A stretch of 25,086 nt of DNA from NCBI GenBank assembly GCA_036502005.1, contig DASXZH010000084.1:1-25086 (forward strand), written 5' to 3'. The translations under genes were made by a program, and so were the position numbers. The DNA is from DASXZH01 sp036502005. Lineage in GTDB: Bacteria > Armatimonadota > Fimbriimonadia > Fimbriimonadales > Fimbriimonadaceae. The notes beneath the pieces are model-generated. The model saw only the letters and a list, made by a program, of their open reading frames with translations. It searched no databases and was not told the DNA's origin. The number at the start of each line of letters is the position of its first letter. Position 1 is the first letter of the stretch. Shown one piece after another: positions 16,030-24,861 of this stretch.

Positions 16030-17976
16030 CTAGGCCGCTTTCTTTCGTGCGCTCCGGACTTCCTCTAGTTCCGCGAAAAGGGCGGGGAGATCGACGGGCT
16101 TGGTTAGATATGCCTTTGCTCCGGCTTTCAAAAGTCTCTGAATCTGATTCTCTGTGGCATCCGCGCTTAACACGATGACCGGAATATCGCCGGTTTTGGG
16201 ATTGGATTGAAGTTCTCGCAAGACATCGATGCCGGGCTTGTCGGGAAGATGAAGATCCAACAGGATCAGGTCAGGTATGTGGTCTTCAACCAATTGAAGG
16301 CCAACGCTTGCTTGCATGGCGGGCATCAAGTCAATGCCTCCAACGTCCTCGAATACCTTCTCCATCAATCGGACATTGGCGAGGTTGTCTTCGATATAAA
16401 CGACGCGAAGCACGTCATCGAGGTGGTGAAGATCGCGGCGGTTTTCGGCATCAATGTCCGCCGGATTAGCTTTGGGTGCAACGGCGCCCGGGAGTTCGAT
16501 AGCGAAGGTGGAACCGTTCCTGCTGGAATCGGTTAACGTCAGGTTCCCACCCATCACTTCGACCAAACTTTTCGATAAAGCAAGTCCCAGGCCAGTTCCT
16601 TCGCCAGCTTCTTTCCCGAGCCGCTCGAAGGGCTTAAACAGCCAGCCACGACGTTCTTCGTCGATACCGGTGCCAGTATCCGAAACCTCTATGCGGTGCG
16701 TGCCCCGAGATCCTTCCGAACAGGTGACCGTAATCTGACCTTCCGGCCGATTGTATTTAGCGGCGTTGGTCAGAAGGTTCAGAAGGACTTGAACAAGGCG
16801 TTGGCGATCCGCCGTAACGTGAATGCCTGCACTAAGCGACGAACTAACGGTGATCTTGACACCGCGCTCATCCGCCACCGGACGAACGAGGTCGACGGCA
16901 TGAGTTATGGTTGTACTGACCTGCACCGGTTCAAGAGAAATCGTCAGTTTGCCTGCCTCAATACGCGCCAGATCAAGAACCTCGTTTATTAAACTAAGTA
17001 AATGGCGGCCACCTTTAAGAATTGCTTTGGCGCTCTCCAGGGTTTTGGGATCGTCAGAACGCATTTCGAGTAGCTGCGCGTAGCCGATGACTGCGTTGAG
17101 TGGTGTTCGCAACTCGTGGCTCATTCGCGAAAGAAAATCGCTCTTGGCGGCGTTGGCACGGTCTGCCTCTTGTTTGGCTTGTGTTAAGGAAATTTGGTTC
17201 TCATTCAAATCGGTGATATCCCGAGCACTTGCATACATCCTGCCCTGGGGCCCCGGTATCGATTTCCAGGAAAGCATTCGCCAAGAACCATCTTTATGCT
17301 GATAGCGGTTCTCGAACTGAAATATGGGCTTGCCAGCCGCGATCTGCGCTAATACGGCCTGATTTGTTGCTTCCCGGTCTTCGGGGTGAACGAACTGCAT
17401 AAATGGAGTCGTAGTCAGTTGTTCGACCGTCCAGCCGAGAGTTTTTGTGAATGCCGGACTAACGCGCTTGAAGTATCCATCGGAACTGGCGATGCACAAT
17501 AAATCTATGGACAAAGTAAAGAAACGCTCAAGCTCTTCTTCGGCTTGCTTGCGTTTGGTCAAATCACGCGTGAGTTTGCCATAGCCAAGCAGTGCTCCAT
17601 CTTTGTCCTTAAGCGCGGTGATGATGACGTTCGCCCAAAAAAGGGAACCGTCCTTTCGAACTCGCCAAGACTCATCTTCGATCTTCCCGAGTTTCTTGGC
17701 AACCTGCATCTCATGTTTAGGCTTGCCGCTAACGATGTCTTCTTTAGTGTAAAAAACCTCGAAGGATTTGCCGATGATCTCCTCGGCACTATATCCCTTT
17801 AGCTGCTCTGCGGCTGGACTCCACGTTAAAACGTGACCTTTCGGGTCGAGCATAAGAATGGCGAAATCCTGGGCGCTCTCGGCCAGGAGCTGAAGCATTT
17901 CTCCGCTCGCCATTGATGTGATGGGACGTGAATCGTCCAACGCTGTTACTTTCTTCATTTGGTTCCCAGTTCCCAT
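16030..17976 (-). CDS. PAS-PAS sensor histidine kinase with C-terminal receiver
   Basis: This 648-residue soluble protein has a first PAS with PAC (about 25-145, including GKLTRDLTKRKQAEEELE), a second PAS (about 150-265, ARDITDLNE), HisKA with His287 in MSHELRTPLNAVIGY, HATPase_c (NLLTNAAKYN, DTGTGI, GTGLGLALS) and a receiver (VVYIEDNLAN, phosphoacceptor near Asp573 in LLDLHLP, Lys in LTKPVD). The ATG at 17976 has AGAGG about 10 bases upstream; a second ATG at 17958 is less likely. It is divergent from the HD-GYP regulator with 140 bp between, a layout often seen for cognate kinase and regulator pairs, so the HD-GYP protein is a reasonable partner. The PAS ligands are unknown; no conserved cysteine or histidine for haem or flavin stands out. 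Confidence 0.94.
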   Translation of the reverse strand: MGTGNQMKKVTALDDSRPITSMASGEMLQLLAESAQDFAILMLDPKGHVLTWSPAAEQLKGYSAEEIIGKSFEVFYTKEDIVSGKPKHEMQVAKKLGKIEDESWRVRKDGSLFWANVIITALKDKDGALLGYGKLTRDLTKRKQAEEELERFFTLSIDLLCIASSDGYFKRVSPAFTKTLGWTVEQLTTTPFMQFVHPEDREATNQAVLAQIAAGKPIFQFENRYQHKDGSWRMLSWKSIPGPQGRMYASARDITDLNENQISLTQAKQEADRANAAKSDFLSRMSHELRTPLNAVIGYAQLLEMRSDDPKTLESAKAILKGGRHLLSLINEVLDLARIEAGKLTISLEPVQVSTTITHAVDLVRPVADERGVKITVSSSLSAGIHVTADRQRLVQVLLNLLTNAAKYNRPEGQITVTCSEGSRGTHRIEVSDTGTGIDEERRGWLFKPFERLGKEAGEGTGLGLALSKSLVEVMGGNLTLTDSSRNGSTFAIELPGAVAPKANPADIDAENRRDLHHLDDVLRVVYIEDNLANVRLMEKVFEDVGGIDLMPAMQASVGLQLVEDHIPDLILLDLHLPDKPGIDVLRELQSNPKTGDIPVIVLSADATENQIQRLLKAGAKAYLTKPVDLPALFAELEEVRSARKKAA

Positions 17977-18116
17977 AGTTATGACCTCTGTATATTATCG
18001 GCAGAACACAGAAGGGTTCCCGGGAAGTTTGCCAGTAATGAAAAATAAAGCGACGCCGTGCGGGGTTGCTCTAAAGCTCCGAAAAGATAAGTCCGATACT
18101 TTCGTGGGGGACGAGC

Positions 18117-19169
18117 ATGTTAAGCGAACGAATTATCAGGGAATCACGGATTCTCATCATCGACGATGAGTCGGCAAACGTGGAGTTGCTCCAGCGGATT
18201 CTGGAATGGGCCGGATACGCAAACGTAATCCCTTTGTGCGATCCAACGAAAGCCTTTGTCGTTGCCGAGAATTGTAAGCCGGACATTATCCTGCTTGATC
18301 TTCACATGCCGGTAATGAATGGTTTCGAACTTCTCCAACAGATACGCGAACAGGTCACTGGAAGCAAGTATGTCCCGATCTTAGTTTTTACCGCAGATAT
18401 CAATCCGGAATCGAAGAAGAAAGCGCTAGAATTGGGTGCCAACGATTTCCTAACCAAACCTGGCGATGCCACTGAGATCATGCTTCGGGTACGGAATTTC
18501 TTAGAAACTCGCCATCTACACCGTCAACTCCAAGACCAAAACCTAGATCTGGAGCAGAAGGTTCAAGAGCGCACCCAAGCCTTGGAGACTGCTCGGCTCG
18601 AAGCATTGGAGAAGTTGGCTCGCGCGGCAGAGTTTAGAGACGACGACACAGGCGAACACGCCAAGCGAGTGGGCGCGACGGCTGTGGGGATTGCCGAACA
18701 ACTCGGGTGGGCACATATCGATGTCGAAGAACTTCGCATGGCAGCCCCGCTCCACGATATCGGCAAGATTGGTTTACCGGATTCCATTTTGCTAAAACCA
18801 GGAAAGCTCACCGACGAAGAATTTGAGGTAATGAAGCGCCACACTCGAATCGGAGCATCCATTCTCGGCGACAGTGAGTCTCCTGTATTACAGTTGGCAA
18901 AAATGATCGCCATGGCCCATCACGAATGGTGGGACGGAACCGGTTATCCGGGGGGACTTGGTGGAGAAGAGATTTGCTTGGCAGCTCGCATTGTTGCTGT
19001 AGCCGACGTATTTGACGCTTTAACCCATGCCCGTCCCTACAAAGAGGCTTGGCCGGAGCAGGACGCAGAGGCTGAGATAAGCAAATGCGCCGGGTCCCAT
19101 TTCGATCCGCAAGTAGTGGAAGCGTTTCTTGCCATGCGTCAAAAATATGGCGTGGCCAGAGCGGCGTAA
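18117..19169 (+). CDS. response regulator with HD-GYP phosphodiesterase domain
   Basis: The product has 350 residues: an N-terminal receiver (10-130, Asp61 in LLDLHMPVMNG, FLTKPGD), a coiled-coil linker (135-165) and an HD-GYP domain. Catalytic features are complete: GEHAKRV with His181, HDIGKIGLPD with His213 and Asp214, KRHTRIG with His242, MAHHEWWDGTGYPGG with His268, His269 and the GYP at 276-278, and VADVFDAL. Such proteins hydrolyse cyclic-di-GMP with a bound two- or three-metal centre, so phosphorylation of Asp61 should change the cyclic-di-GMP level. This is the only recognisable signalling output in the window. The ATG at 18117 follows GGGGGACGAG, an acceptable ribosome-binding site. 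It is divergent from the PAS-PAS kinase, its likely but unproven partner. Confidence 0.95.
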   Translation: MLSERIIRESRILIIDDESANVELLQRILEWAGYANVIPLCDPTKAFVVAENCKPDIILLDLHMPVMNGFELLQQIREQVTGSKYVPILVFTADINPESKKKALELGANDFLTKPGDATEIMLRVRNFLETRHLHRQLQDQNLDLEQKVQERTQALETARLEALEKLARAAEFRDDDTGEHAKRVGATAVGIAEQLGWAHIDVEELRMAAPLHDIGKIGLPDSILLKPGKLTDEEFEVMKRHTRIGASILGDSESPVLQLAKMIAMAHHEWWDGTGYPGGLGGEEICLAARIVAVADVFDALTHARPYKEAWPEQDAEAEISKCAGSHFDPQVVEAFLAMRQKYGVARAA

Positions 19170-19358
19170 GCAAAACGCGACTCAGATAACTCTTCGAACA
19201 GTTTGAGACGCTAATAGAGTAAGGGCGAAAAAGCCAACTGCCGCCGCATATGCCGGCGTTGTCATGGGCCTCTAATTTTGGTTTGGCGGTTACGATTGAC
19301 TCGCACGCCCCAGCTAAATGCACCATAATTTAGCCAATAAGGGCCCATTCACCGCTAA

Positions 19359-19766
19359 TTAGGCTATTCGGTTCAGGTTTTTCTGTTCCAGATCCGGGCC
19401 GCTATCCTTAACGAGGGTCAACGCCAAATCGTCCGAAAGGGTTGCCGTTTTCAATGGTTTTAAGATATACGCGTCGCAGCCTGCAGCCAAGGCATCCGCC
19501 TTGGAGAACATTTCCGGAAATGCCGTCACCGCAACAATGCTGATATCCTCAGTTTCAGGATCAGATTTAAGTCTACGGGCGAATTCCAAGCCACTCATGC
19601 CGGGCAAGCCCAGGTCCAGGAGGATGACTTCTGGCCTTTCGAGCTTGATCGACTCAAGGGCCTCCTCTGCGGATTCCAGATTAGTGACCGCATTGTTAGA
19701 CGCGCACAAGACGTCGTGAGCTAACTTAAGTTGGGTCGGGTGATCTTCGATAACCAAGATTCTCAT
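19359..19766 (-). CDS. single-domain response regulator (last gene of operon)
   Basis: This 135-residue CheY-like receiver has ILVIEDH with the acidic pair at 7-8, phosphoacceptor Asp51 in VILLDLGLPGMSG, Thr in VAVTAF and Lys in ILKPLK. A short polar tail (VKDSGPDLEQKNLN) follows, with no output domain. Its ATG overlaps the stop of the preceding regulator as ATGA (19763-19766), and GAGGG sits upstream, so it is translationally coupled. It is probably a phosphate carrier or protein-binding switch for the CHASE8 kinase of the same operon, which lacks a receiver of its own. It is clearly different in sequence from the other regulator, so the two likely have distinct targets. Confidence 0.95.
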   Translation of the reverse strand: MRILVIEDHPTQLKLAHDVLCASNNAVTNLESAEEALESIKLERPEVILLDLGLPGMSGLEFARRLKSDPETEDISIVAVTAFPEMFSKADALAAGCDAYILKPLKTATLSDDLALTLVKDSGPDLEQKNLNRIA

Positions 19767-20179
19767 GCGACCCTCTTTGTCATTCCGGCTCGGTTCGCCA
19801 GGTGCTGCTGCACCTGTATGTTCAGGTTTTTGATGTCAATTGGTTTGGTGATATAACCATCACAGCCAGCGTCACGAGCTTTGTCCTCGTCGCCTTTCAT
19901 TGCAAATGCTGTCAGCGCCACAATCGTGATGTCCTTTGTGTGAGGGTCCGCCTTTAACTTGCGGGTTAACGCGAGCCCGTCCATTCCTGGGAGAGCAATG
20001 TCCATGAGAATGAGATCGATATTGTTTGTCCGGATGACTTCTTGAGCCACCTCGGCATCTTCTGCCTTAAGAAGGTCGTAGCCCTCGAACTCGAGCACGT
20101 CGATTACAAGTTTGAGATTCGTGGGGTTATCGTCCACGACGAGAATTATTGGACTCTTCATCTTCTTCATAATTTTCAC
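19763..20179 (-). CDS. single-domain response regulator (DivK-like)
   Basis: This 138-residue stand-alone receiver has ILVVDDNPTN, phosphoacceptor Asp60 in LILMDIALPGMDG, Thr in VALTAFAMKG and Lys in GYITKPID. The VDDNPTNLKL and CDGYITKPID signatures are those of DivK/CheY-like regulators that follow hybrid-type kinases. The start is GTG at 20179, overlapping the kinase stop (20176-20178) as GTGA, with GGAGGCGG upstream inside the kinase gene. In-frame ATGs at 20170 and 20161 are alternatives and would shorten the lysine- and methionine-rich N-terminus. It is the best candidate for the direct partner of the CHASE8 kinase. Confidence 0.95.
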   Translation of the reverse strand: MKIMKKMKSPIILVVDDNPTNLKLVIDVLEFEGYDLLKAEDAEVAQEVIRTNNIDLILMDIALPGMDGLALTRKLKADPHTKDITIVALTAFAMKGDEDKARDAGCDGYITKPIDIKNLNIQVQQHLANRAGMTKRVA

Positions 20180-22023
20180 GCTGCAACCGCCTCCATGAGA
20201 AGCGGCAAAGTTACGATAAAGGTGCTTCCTTTGCCAACCTCGCTTTCCACGCTGATTGAACCACCTTGCAATTCGAGGATCTTTTGGGTGAGAGCCAGAC
20301 CGAGTCCGGTCCCCTCATACCGCTTAGATGAACCCGAGTCAAGTTGCTGAAATTCCCGGAACAGGCGGTCCATATCTTCTATCTTAATTCCAATGCCGGT
20401 GTCCTTGACAAGGAGTCTGAAGCGATATGCATCGAAGGGTGCCGCCGAGATGTCGATAGTGCCTCCTTCATCGGTAAATTTTATCGCGTTTGACAACAGG
20501 TTGAAAAGCACTTGCTTGAACTTTTGTGGATCTAGCTCGACCTGATCGAGTTCTCTAGATACGTCAACTCGAACCTGGATTCGCTTTTTCTGCGCAAGGG
20601 GTCGGGCCACCGAGCACACTTCGTTAACTGTCTGAGCTACCGAGAAGAACTCTGGAAAAAACTCCATTTTGCCTGCCTCGACTTTGGCCAAGTCAAGGAT
20701 ATCGTTTATTAGATTAAGAAGATGCTGGCCGCTATTGAGGATATCGCCGAGGTACTCACGCTGCTTAGGGTTGATCGGGCCTGGTTTGCCCTCGGATAGG
20801 AACTCCGTGAACCCGATGATGCCGTTAAGTGGCGTGCGGAGCTCGTGGGACATGCTAGCCAGGAATTCGCCCTTTATTCGGCTGCCCTCCTCAATAAGTC
20901 GATTCATCTCCACTAATTCGAAGTTCTGGCGATCTATTTCTTCTGCTCGCTTTCTCTCGGTTATGTCGGTAATAAATACACAGACCGTCATAACTCCGTG
21001 AATTTTTAGGGGGCTGAAGGCCAGTTCGGCTGGGAACTCCGTCCCGTCTCTCCGCATAGCGGTCATGTCATGGACCCCTGTGCTCCCCTGTTCCCCCTTG
21101 GCCATAAAGCGTTCCAAACGAACGTGATACCATTCTCGGGACCGCGCGGGAACGATCGTTTCCGATACCAGGCGACCTAACGCCTCCTCATTCGTCCAGC
21201 CAAACATGGCTTCTGCCCTTGCATTCCAGTCAATAATTTTTTCGTCTTGATCGATCAACAGTACCGCGTTGGTCGAAGAGTCCAATACTGCCCGCACACG
21301 CTCTTCGCCTTCCTTCAATTCCTGGTTCTGCTCTTGGATCCGGGTGAGCATCTGATTGAAAGCGTCGGTAAGCAATCCCACCTCGTCTTCACCTAACTTG
21401 ATTGCCCGAACCGAATAATCTCCCTCGACCGAAACGGCTCTGGCGATTCCCGCCAGGGAGAGGATAGGCTCCGATATTCGCTTCTGCAAAGTCCTGGAAA
21501 GGGCATACGCCACGATCAGCGATGCGAAGCCGACCAATAGGGCAATAAGGCCGCCCAGCCGCAAAGTCTGATACATCGACTTCATATCAGAACGCAAATA
21601 AAGCGTTCCTAGGCGCCTGTTGCCTCTTTGGACGACGGGTTCGAAGCCTGCTACGAACGGTCCCTGGAACCGGTAGCCGTCAGTCTCGGGCTTTATTGGT
21701 AACTGACTGTCCGGAAGGTCGCTCGGAAATTTGCTGAATAGCTTTCCATCCTTATCATAAAGGCTAGCGGCAACTATATGCGGTTCTGCGCGCACAGCAG
21801 CTAAGATTTCTTGAGCGTCGCTCTGGTTATCAAAAGCCAAAGCGGCTGTGCTGTTGTCCGCGATAATTGCCCCTTGGACTTTGAGCTGTCGCAAAGTTGA
21901 CTGCCTGAATGTTATCGTTTCGTGAACAAAGAAAGACGCACATGTGAGGGCTACCACAACCCCGCTGGTGAGTAGGAGGATGATCATTACCTTTTGGCGG
22001 ATGGGTAGGTTCTTGAATTTCAT
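20176..22023 (-). CDS. CHASE8-HAMP-PAS sensor histidine kinase
   Basis: This 615-residue inner-membrane kinase has a first membrane helix (about 11-33), a periplasmic CHASE8 sensor (about 35-150, with the typical IIADNSTAALAFDN), a second helix (about 155-178), HAMP (about 180-230), PAS with PAC (about 240-360), HisKA with His393 in SMSHELRTPLNGIIGF and HATPase_c (NLLSNAIKFTD, DTGIGI, EGTGLGLAL). It has no receiver; two receivers are encoded immediately downstream with start/stop overlaps. One base separates the YfiR stop from this ATG, and a strong GGAGGAGG (22029-22036) serves it. Linkage to YfiR and a TonB-dependent receptor suggests that the periplasmic domain reads a signal at the envelope, perhaps through YfiR, by analogy with YfiR control of the CHASE8-bearing cyclase YfiN. 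Confidence 0.94.
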   Translation of the reverse strand: MKFKNLPIRQKVMIILLLTSGVVVALTCASFFVHETITFRQSTLRQLKVQGAIIADNSTAALAFDNQSDAQEILAAVRAEPHIVAASLYDKDGKLFSKFPSDLPDSQLPIKPETDGYRFQGPFVAGFEPVVQRGNRRLGTLYLRSDMKSMYQTLRLGGLIALLVGFASLIVAYALSRTLQKRISEPILSLAGIARAVSVEGDYSVRAIKLGEDEVGLLTDAFNQMLTRIQEQNQELKEGEERVRAVLDSSTNAVLLIDQDEKIIDWNARAEAMFGWTNEEALGRLVSETIVPARSREWYHVRLERFMAKGEQGSTGVHDMTAMRRDGTEFPAELAFSPLKIHGVMTVCVFITDITERKRAEEIDRQNFELVEMNRLIEEGSRIKGEFLASMSHELRTPLNGIIGFTEFLSEGKPGPINPKQREYLGDILNSGQHLLNLINDILDLAKVEAGKMEFFPEFFSVAQTVNEVCSVARPLAQKKRIQVRVDVSRELDQVELDPQKFKQVLFNLLSNAIKFTDEGGTIDISAAPFDAYRFRLLVKDTGIGIKIEDMDRLFREFQQLDSGSSKRYEGTGLGLALTQKILELQGGSISVESEVGKGSTFIVTLPLLMEAVAA

Positions 22024-22024
22024 C

Positions 22025-22609
22025 CTAACCTCCTCCGGCAGTAACGATTCGCGCGGGTCTTAGAAGCTTAGAACTGATCGTTAAGTGAGCTGCTTTGGCT
22101 GCCTCAACGTTGATTGCGAGTCTTAACTTGTGATTCTCTGTAATAAATCGAATCATTCCCCCATCACGAGAGAAGTTCTCTACATCACCCACGGTAAGAA
22201 TGCTACGGCTCTTTAGACCGTCCACCACTCGTTGGAGATTCGGAGACTCAGATGCACTGATGAAGAGCACTTGACATGCCCTGACGTCCTTCAGGCTGCT
22301 ATAGCGTTGGACAACGAGCGGGTGATTATTTATCCGCTCTCCACGCACCGTATCATCCAAGTACTTGCCAAAGGGATCGTCGCCAAGGACGCCGATGACG
22401 AGAGGCGATTCGGGCCCGGCGAAAGCTTCCGATGGCCACTGTACGAACTGGGCAAAGTTAAAGAGGAAAACAGCTTTAACTTGATATTCGTTGGTGGCAG
22501 TTTGCGCCACGGCTTTTCCGCCTGTCAACAAGCAAAGGCAAACTAATATCCAAATCAAGATTCTTCCGCCAGGGCGCGGATGCCGTCTTGGCTTTTCTAG
22601 AACCGCCAC
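22025..22609 (-). CDS. YfiR family periplasmic protein
   Basis: This 194-residue protein has a secretion signal (basic start, then LIWILVCLCLLTGGKAVAQ) and a YfiR domain: NEYQVKAVFLFNFAQFVQWP, VIGVLGDDPFG, the RYSSLKDVRACQVLFIS strand, LTVGDVENFSRDGGMIRF and INVEAAKAAHLTISSKLL. These blocks are the family hallmark. In Pseudomonas, YfiR holds the inner-membrane cyclase YfiN inactive in the periplasm. Here the neighbour is a CHASE8 kinase, so it probably modulates that sensor instead (inference). The start is GTG at 22609, overlapping the end of the receptor gene by 13 bp; the domain needs no earlier start. It is the second gene of the receptor-YfiR-kinase-regulator operon. Confidence 0.92.
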   Translation of the reverse strand: MAVLEKPRRHPRPGGRILIWILVCLCLLTGGKAVAQTATNEYQVKAVFLFNFAQFVQWPSEAFAGPESPLVIGVLGDDPFGKYLDDTVRGERINNHPLVVQRYSSLKDVRACQVLFISASESPNLQRVVDGLKSRSILTVGDVENFSRDGGMIRFITENHKLRLAINVEAAKAAHLTISSKLLRPARIVTAGGG

Positions 22610-24585
22610 GTTACGCTCCCGTAGAGGCTTCGTTCTATGTACTGACGCTCCATAACAGGCCCAAACTCGGCGTGGTTAGCGTGCAAGAGGTTTTGTCCGA
22701 CGAGGGAGAGTACAAGGTTTTTCTGTGGAGACCAGGCAAGCCGCAGGTCAAGTTCATCATAAGCTGGGACTTGTTCATTGGCGATTGCGGATACATAACG
22801 GAACATTGCATCAAGCGACGTCTTGGCAGTCAGATCCCAAGAAGAGTGTAAAGAAAACTGGTCGTTAGGATCGTGGGATTCATTGCCGCCGGCGGATGTA
22901 TCCGTGCTTCCCAGTTGCGAGTGCAGGCTCACTCGTAAGTGCGTGTAGCCTGCGCGAAGCTGCCAGCGGTCTGTCAATTTGTAGTTTGCTGTGAACTCCG
23001 CGCCGTAAGTGGATCCTTCTAGCCCGTTACCGATTTGGATGGGATAAGGTAGAGGTGGAGTTTCTTCCTCCAAGCTACGGATGTTGGTGTAGCTGTTATA
23101 AAAAGATGACACCGAAAGAGCCAGTCGCGGACTAGGTTGAATTCGGTAGCCAAGTTCATAGGCAATCTCGTCTTCGGATACAAAATTCGGGCCGCCCCCT
23201 AAAAAGTATGGCGGTGTGGCGGGAGAATACAAATCTCGGTCAACGAGCGAAGGCGTTCGAACTGCCCGGGAAACCGCACCCCACAAGGATTGCTGGGGAC
23301 TCAGTTTCAACCACAACCGGCCACTCGGTTCCAACTCAAATCCCGTATAATCGTTATGCTCTAGTTTGGATCCGAGCGTAAGTTTCAATCGATCCTTGAT
23401 AAGCTGAATCTCATCCTGAAAAAATGCGCTATAGAGATTGTTTGTAACTTTCGGAGGCAAAAACGCCAATTCCTGGTTGCCCATAAAACTGTCCATGGTC
23501 TCGCGATAGCCGAGCCCCCACACAATGTCGTGCCGATTTCCCGCGAGAAGGTGGTACTGGAAATCGAAATCTAGGGTATCGAGATCATCCGTGATGCTTG
23601 GACCGTAATCGCGGTATGTATGATCGTAATAGAGCTGAGCCTTTAGATCAGAGGTGTCCGAAACCGCATGCGACCATTTTGCCATAAGGTTGTCGCCCGA
23701 CATGCCAAGAGAGCTAGCGTTAGGTTGTGCTTCGCTGCCCCCGTAGATGTCTCCCTGAAATGTGAGGTTGTCCGTCTTCGACTTATCCCAGTCGAAGCGA
23801 AAGCCGCCTTGCCCCATTGACCAGCTGTCGTTCCCGCCTTGTCCGTTGGCCATAACGGTATCACCGCGCTCAAAGAATTGGCCGTAAGCCCGGTACTGAA
23901 AATTCTGACCTTCGCCACCGTAGCGGATCGCGGTTGAATCATGCAAGGTCGTGCCGACACTGTTCGACAAGTACAGCCCTTTAGTGTCCTTTGCGGCTTT
24001 GGTGATGATGTTTATGACTCCATTCACCGCATTGGAGCCCCAAAGCGTTCCTCCCGGACCGTTGATGACTTCGATCCGGTCGACGTCCTCCAGAAGGACG
24101 TCTTGAACGTCCCAATAGACCCCTGAATACAAGGTTGTATAAACGGTCCGGCCATCAATCATTACGAGCAGTTTGTTAGCTAATGTGTTATTGAATCCGC
24201 GCGCGCTGATGGCCCACGTATGCGAGTCGATTTGAGCGACTTCTAGATTTGTGGCAAGACGCAAGGCTTCGGGAATACATGTCGCCCCAGAACGGCGGAT
24301 TTCCTCGTTCGTTATAACTTGGATGGCAGAAGCGGTGTCATTCAGTTTCTCGGGATGCCTCGTAACTGACGTGACTTCAATGTCCATAAGCTCGTCGAGG
24401 CTCTTCTTCTTCAAATCATCTGGGGTTGGTGATGCACTTTGTGGCTGCGATGGATCTTGGGTTCCCGATGGGACCTGCGCTTGGCAGAAACCTAAGTTCG
24501 CGAACGCGATTATAGCAATGCAGCCTAAAGCCCGCAAGGAAGCGTGCCTAAGCCTGGTACTCGCAGGGAATTTAGAAGGTGTCAC
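22597..24585 (-). CDS. TonB-dependent outer-membrane receptor
   Basis: The product has 662 residues: a signal peptide (about 15-36, ending FANLGFCQAQ), a Pro/Ser-rich linker, a plug domain (about 55-165: MDIEVTSVTR, SAIQVITNEEIRRSGA, ISARGFNN, LVMIDGRTVYT, DRIEVINGPGGTLWGSNAVN) and a beta-barrel to the end. The last residue is Phe (GSVTWRF), typical of outer-membrane barrels. The MDIEVTSV box just before the plug matches the receptor class commonly found upstream of YfiR and a kinase. The start is GTG at 24585; no ATG occurs before the plug, and this start yields a good signal peptide, but no clear ribosome-binding site is seen. The length is normal. The substrate is unknown. It may transport a ligand, or sense one and pass the signal to YfiR. 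It is the first gene of a five-gene operon. Confidence 0.94.
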   Translation of the reverse strand: MTPSKFPASTRLRHASLRALGCIAIIAFANLGFCQAQVPSGTQDPSQPQSASPTPDDLKKKSLDELMDIEVTSVTRHPEKLNDTASAIQVITNEEIRRSGATCIPEALRLATNLEVAQIDSHTWAISARGFNNTLANKLLVMIDGRTVYTTLYSGVYWDVQDVLLEDVDRIEVINGPGGTLWGSNAVNGVINIITKAAKDTKGLYLSNSVGTTLHDSTAIRYGGEGQNFQYRAYGQFFERGDTVMANGQGGNDSWSMGQGGFRFDWDKSKTDNLTFQGDIYGGSEAQPNASSLGMSGDNLMAKWSHAVSDTSDLKAQLYYDHTYRDYGPSITDDLDTLDFDFQYHLLAGNRHDIVWGLGYRETMDSFMGNQELAFLPPKVTNNLYSAFFQDEIQLIKDRLKLTLGSKLEHNDYTGFELEPSGRLWLKLSPQQSLWGAVSRAVRTPSLVDRDLYSPATPPYFLGGGPNFVSEDEIAYELGYRIQPSPRLALSVSSFYNSYTNIRSLEEETPPLPYPIQIGNGLEGSTYGAEFTANYKLTDRWQLRAGYTHLRVSLHSQLGSTDTSAGGNESHDPNDQFSLHSSWDLTAKTSLDAMFRYVSAIANEQVPAYDELDLRLAWSPQKNLVLSLVGQNLLHANHAEFGPVMERQYIERSLYGSVTWRF

Positions 24586-24823
24586 GGTATTAATAGTAGT
24601 GTCGGCGTCCGTGGGGTTCTACTTTAGCGAGTGCATCAGTTAATGCCCGCTAAATTGGCGGTTGGGTACATCATAGGAGCCGCTCCTGTCCTCAAAACTA
24701 AGGTGGTCCTCAAATGTCCTGGTATTACAGCAAAAAAATTCATTCGCTCAAAGCTCAGGTTGAGTTACACTGCATGGGACCAGTCTCGACTATCCAAGAA
24801 AGCATGCGCGAAGTAGATCGCGT

Positions 24824-24851
24824 TTGTTTTTGAACCTAAATCTGGTATGAT
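24824..24851 (+). promoter_or_regulatory. probable sigma70 promoter of the tRNA gene
   Basis: A -35-like TTGTTT (24824-24829) is followed after 16 bases by TATGAT (24846-24851), with TGG directly before it as an extended -10. Transcription would start near 24858, a few bases before the mature tRNA 5' end at 24862. Confidence 0.55.
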
Positions 24852-24861
24852 TTATCCCCGT

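Noticed and set aside
22588..22851. Plus-strand frame opposite the end of the TonB-dependent receptor
   Set aside because: It is a mirror of the conserved barrel end and has no family likeness.
24631..24816. Plus-strand 61-codon frame before the tRNA
   Set aside because: No homology pattern and no ribosome-binding site; it fills the upstream region shared by the receptor operon and the tRNA.
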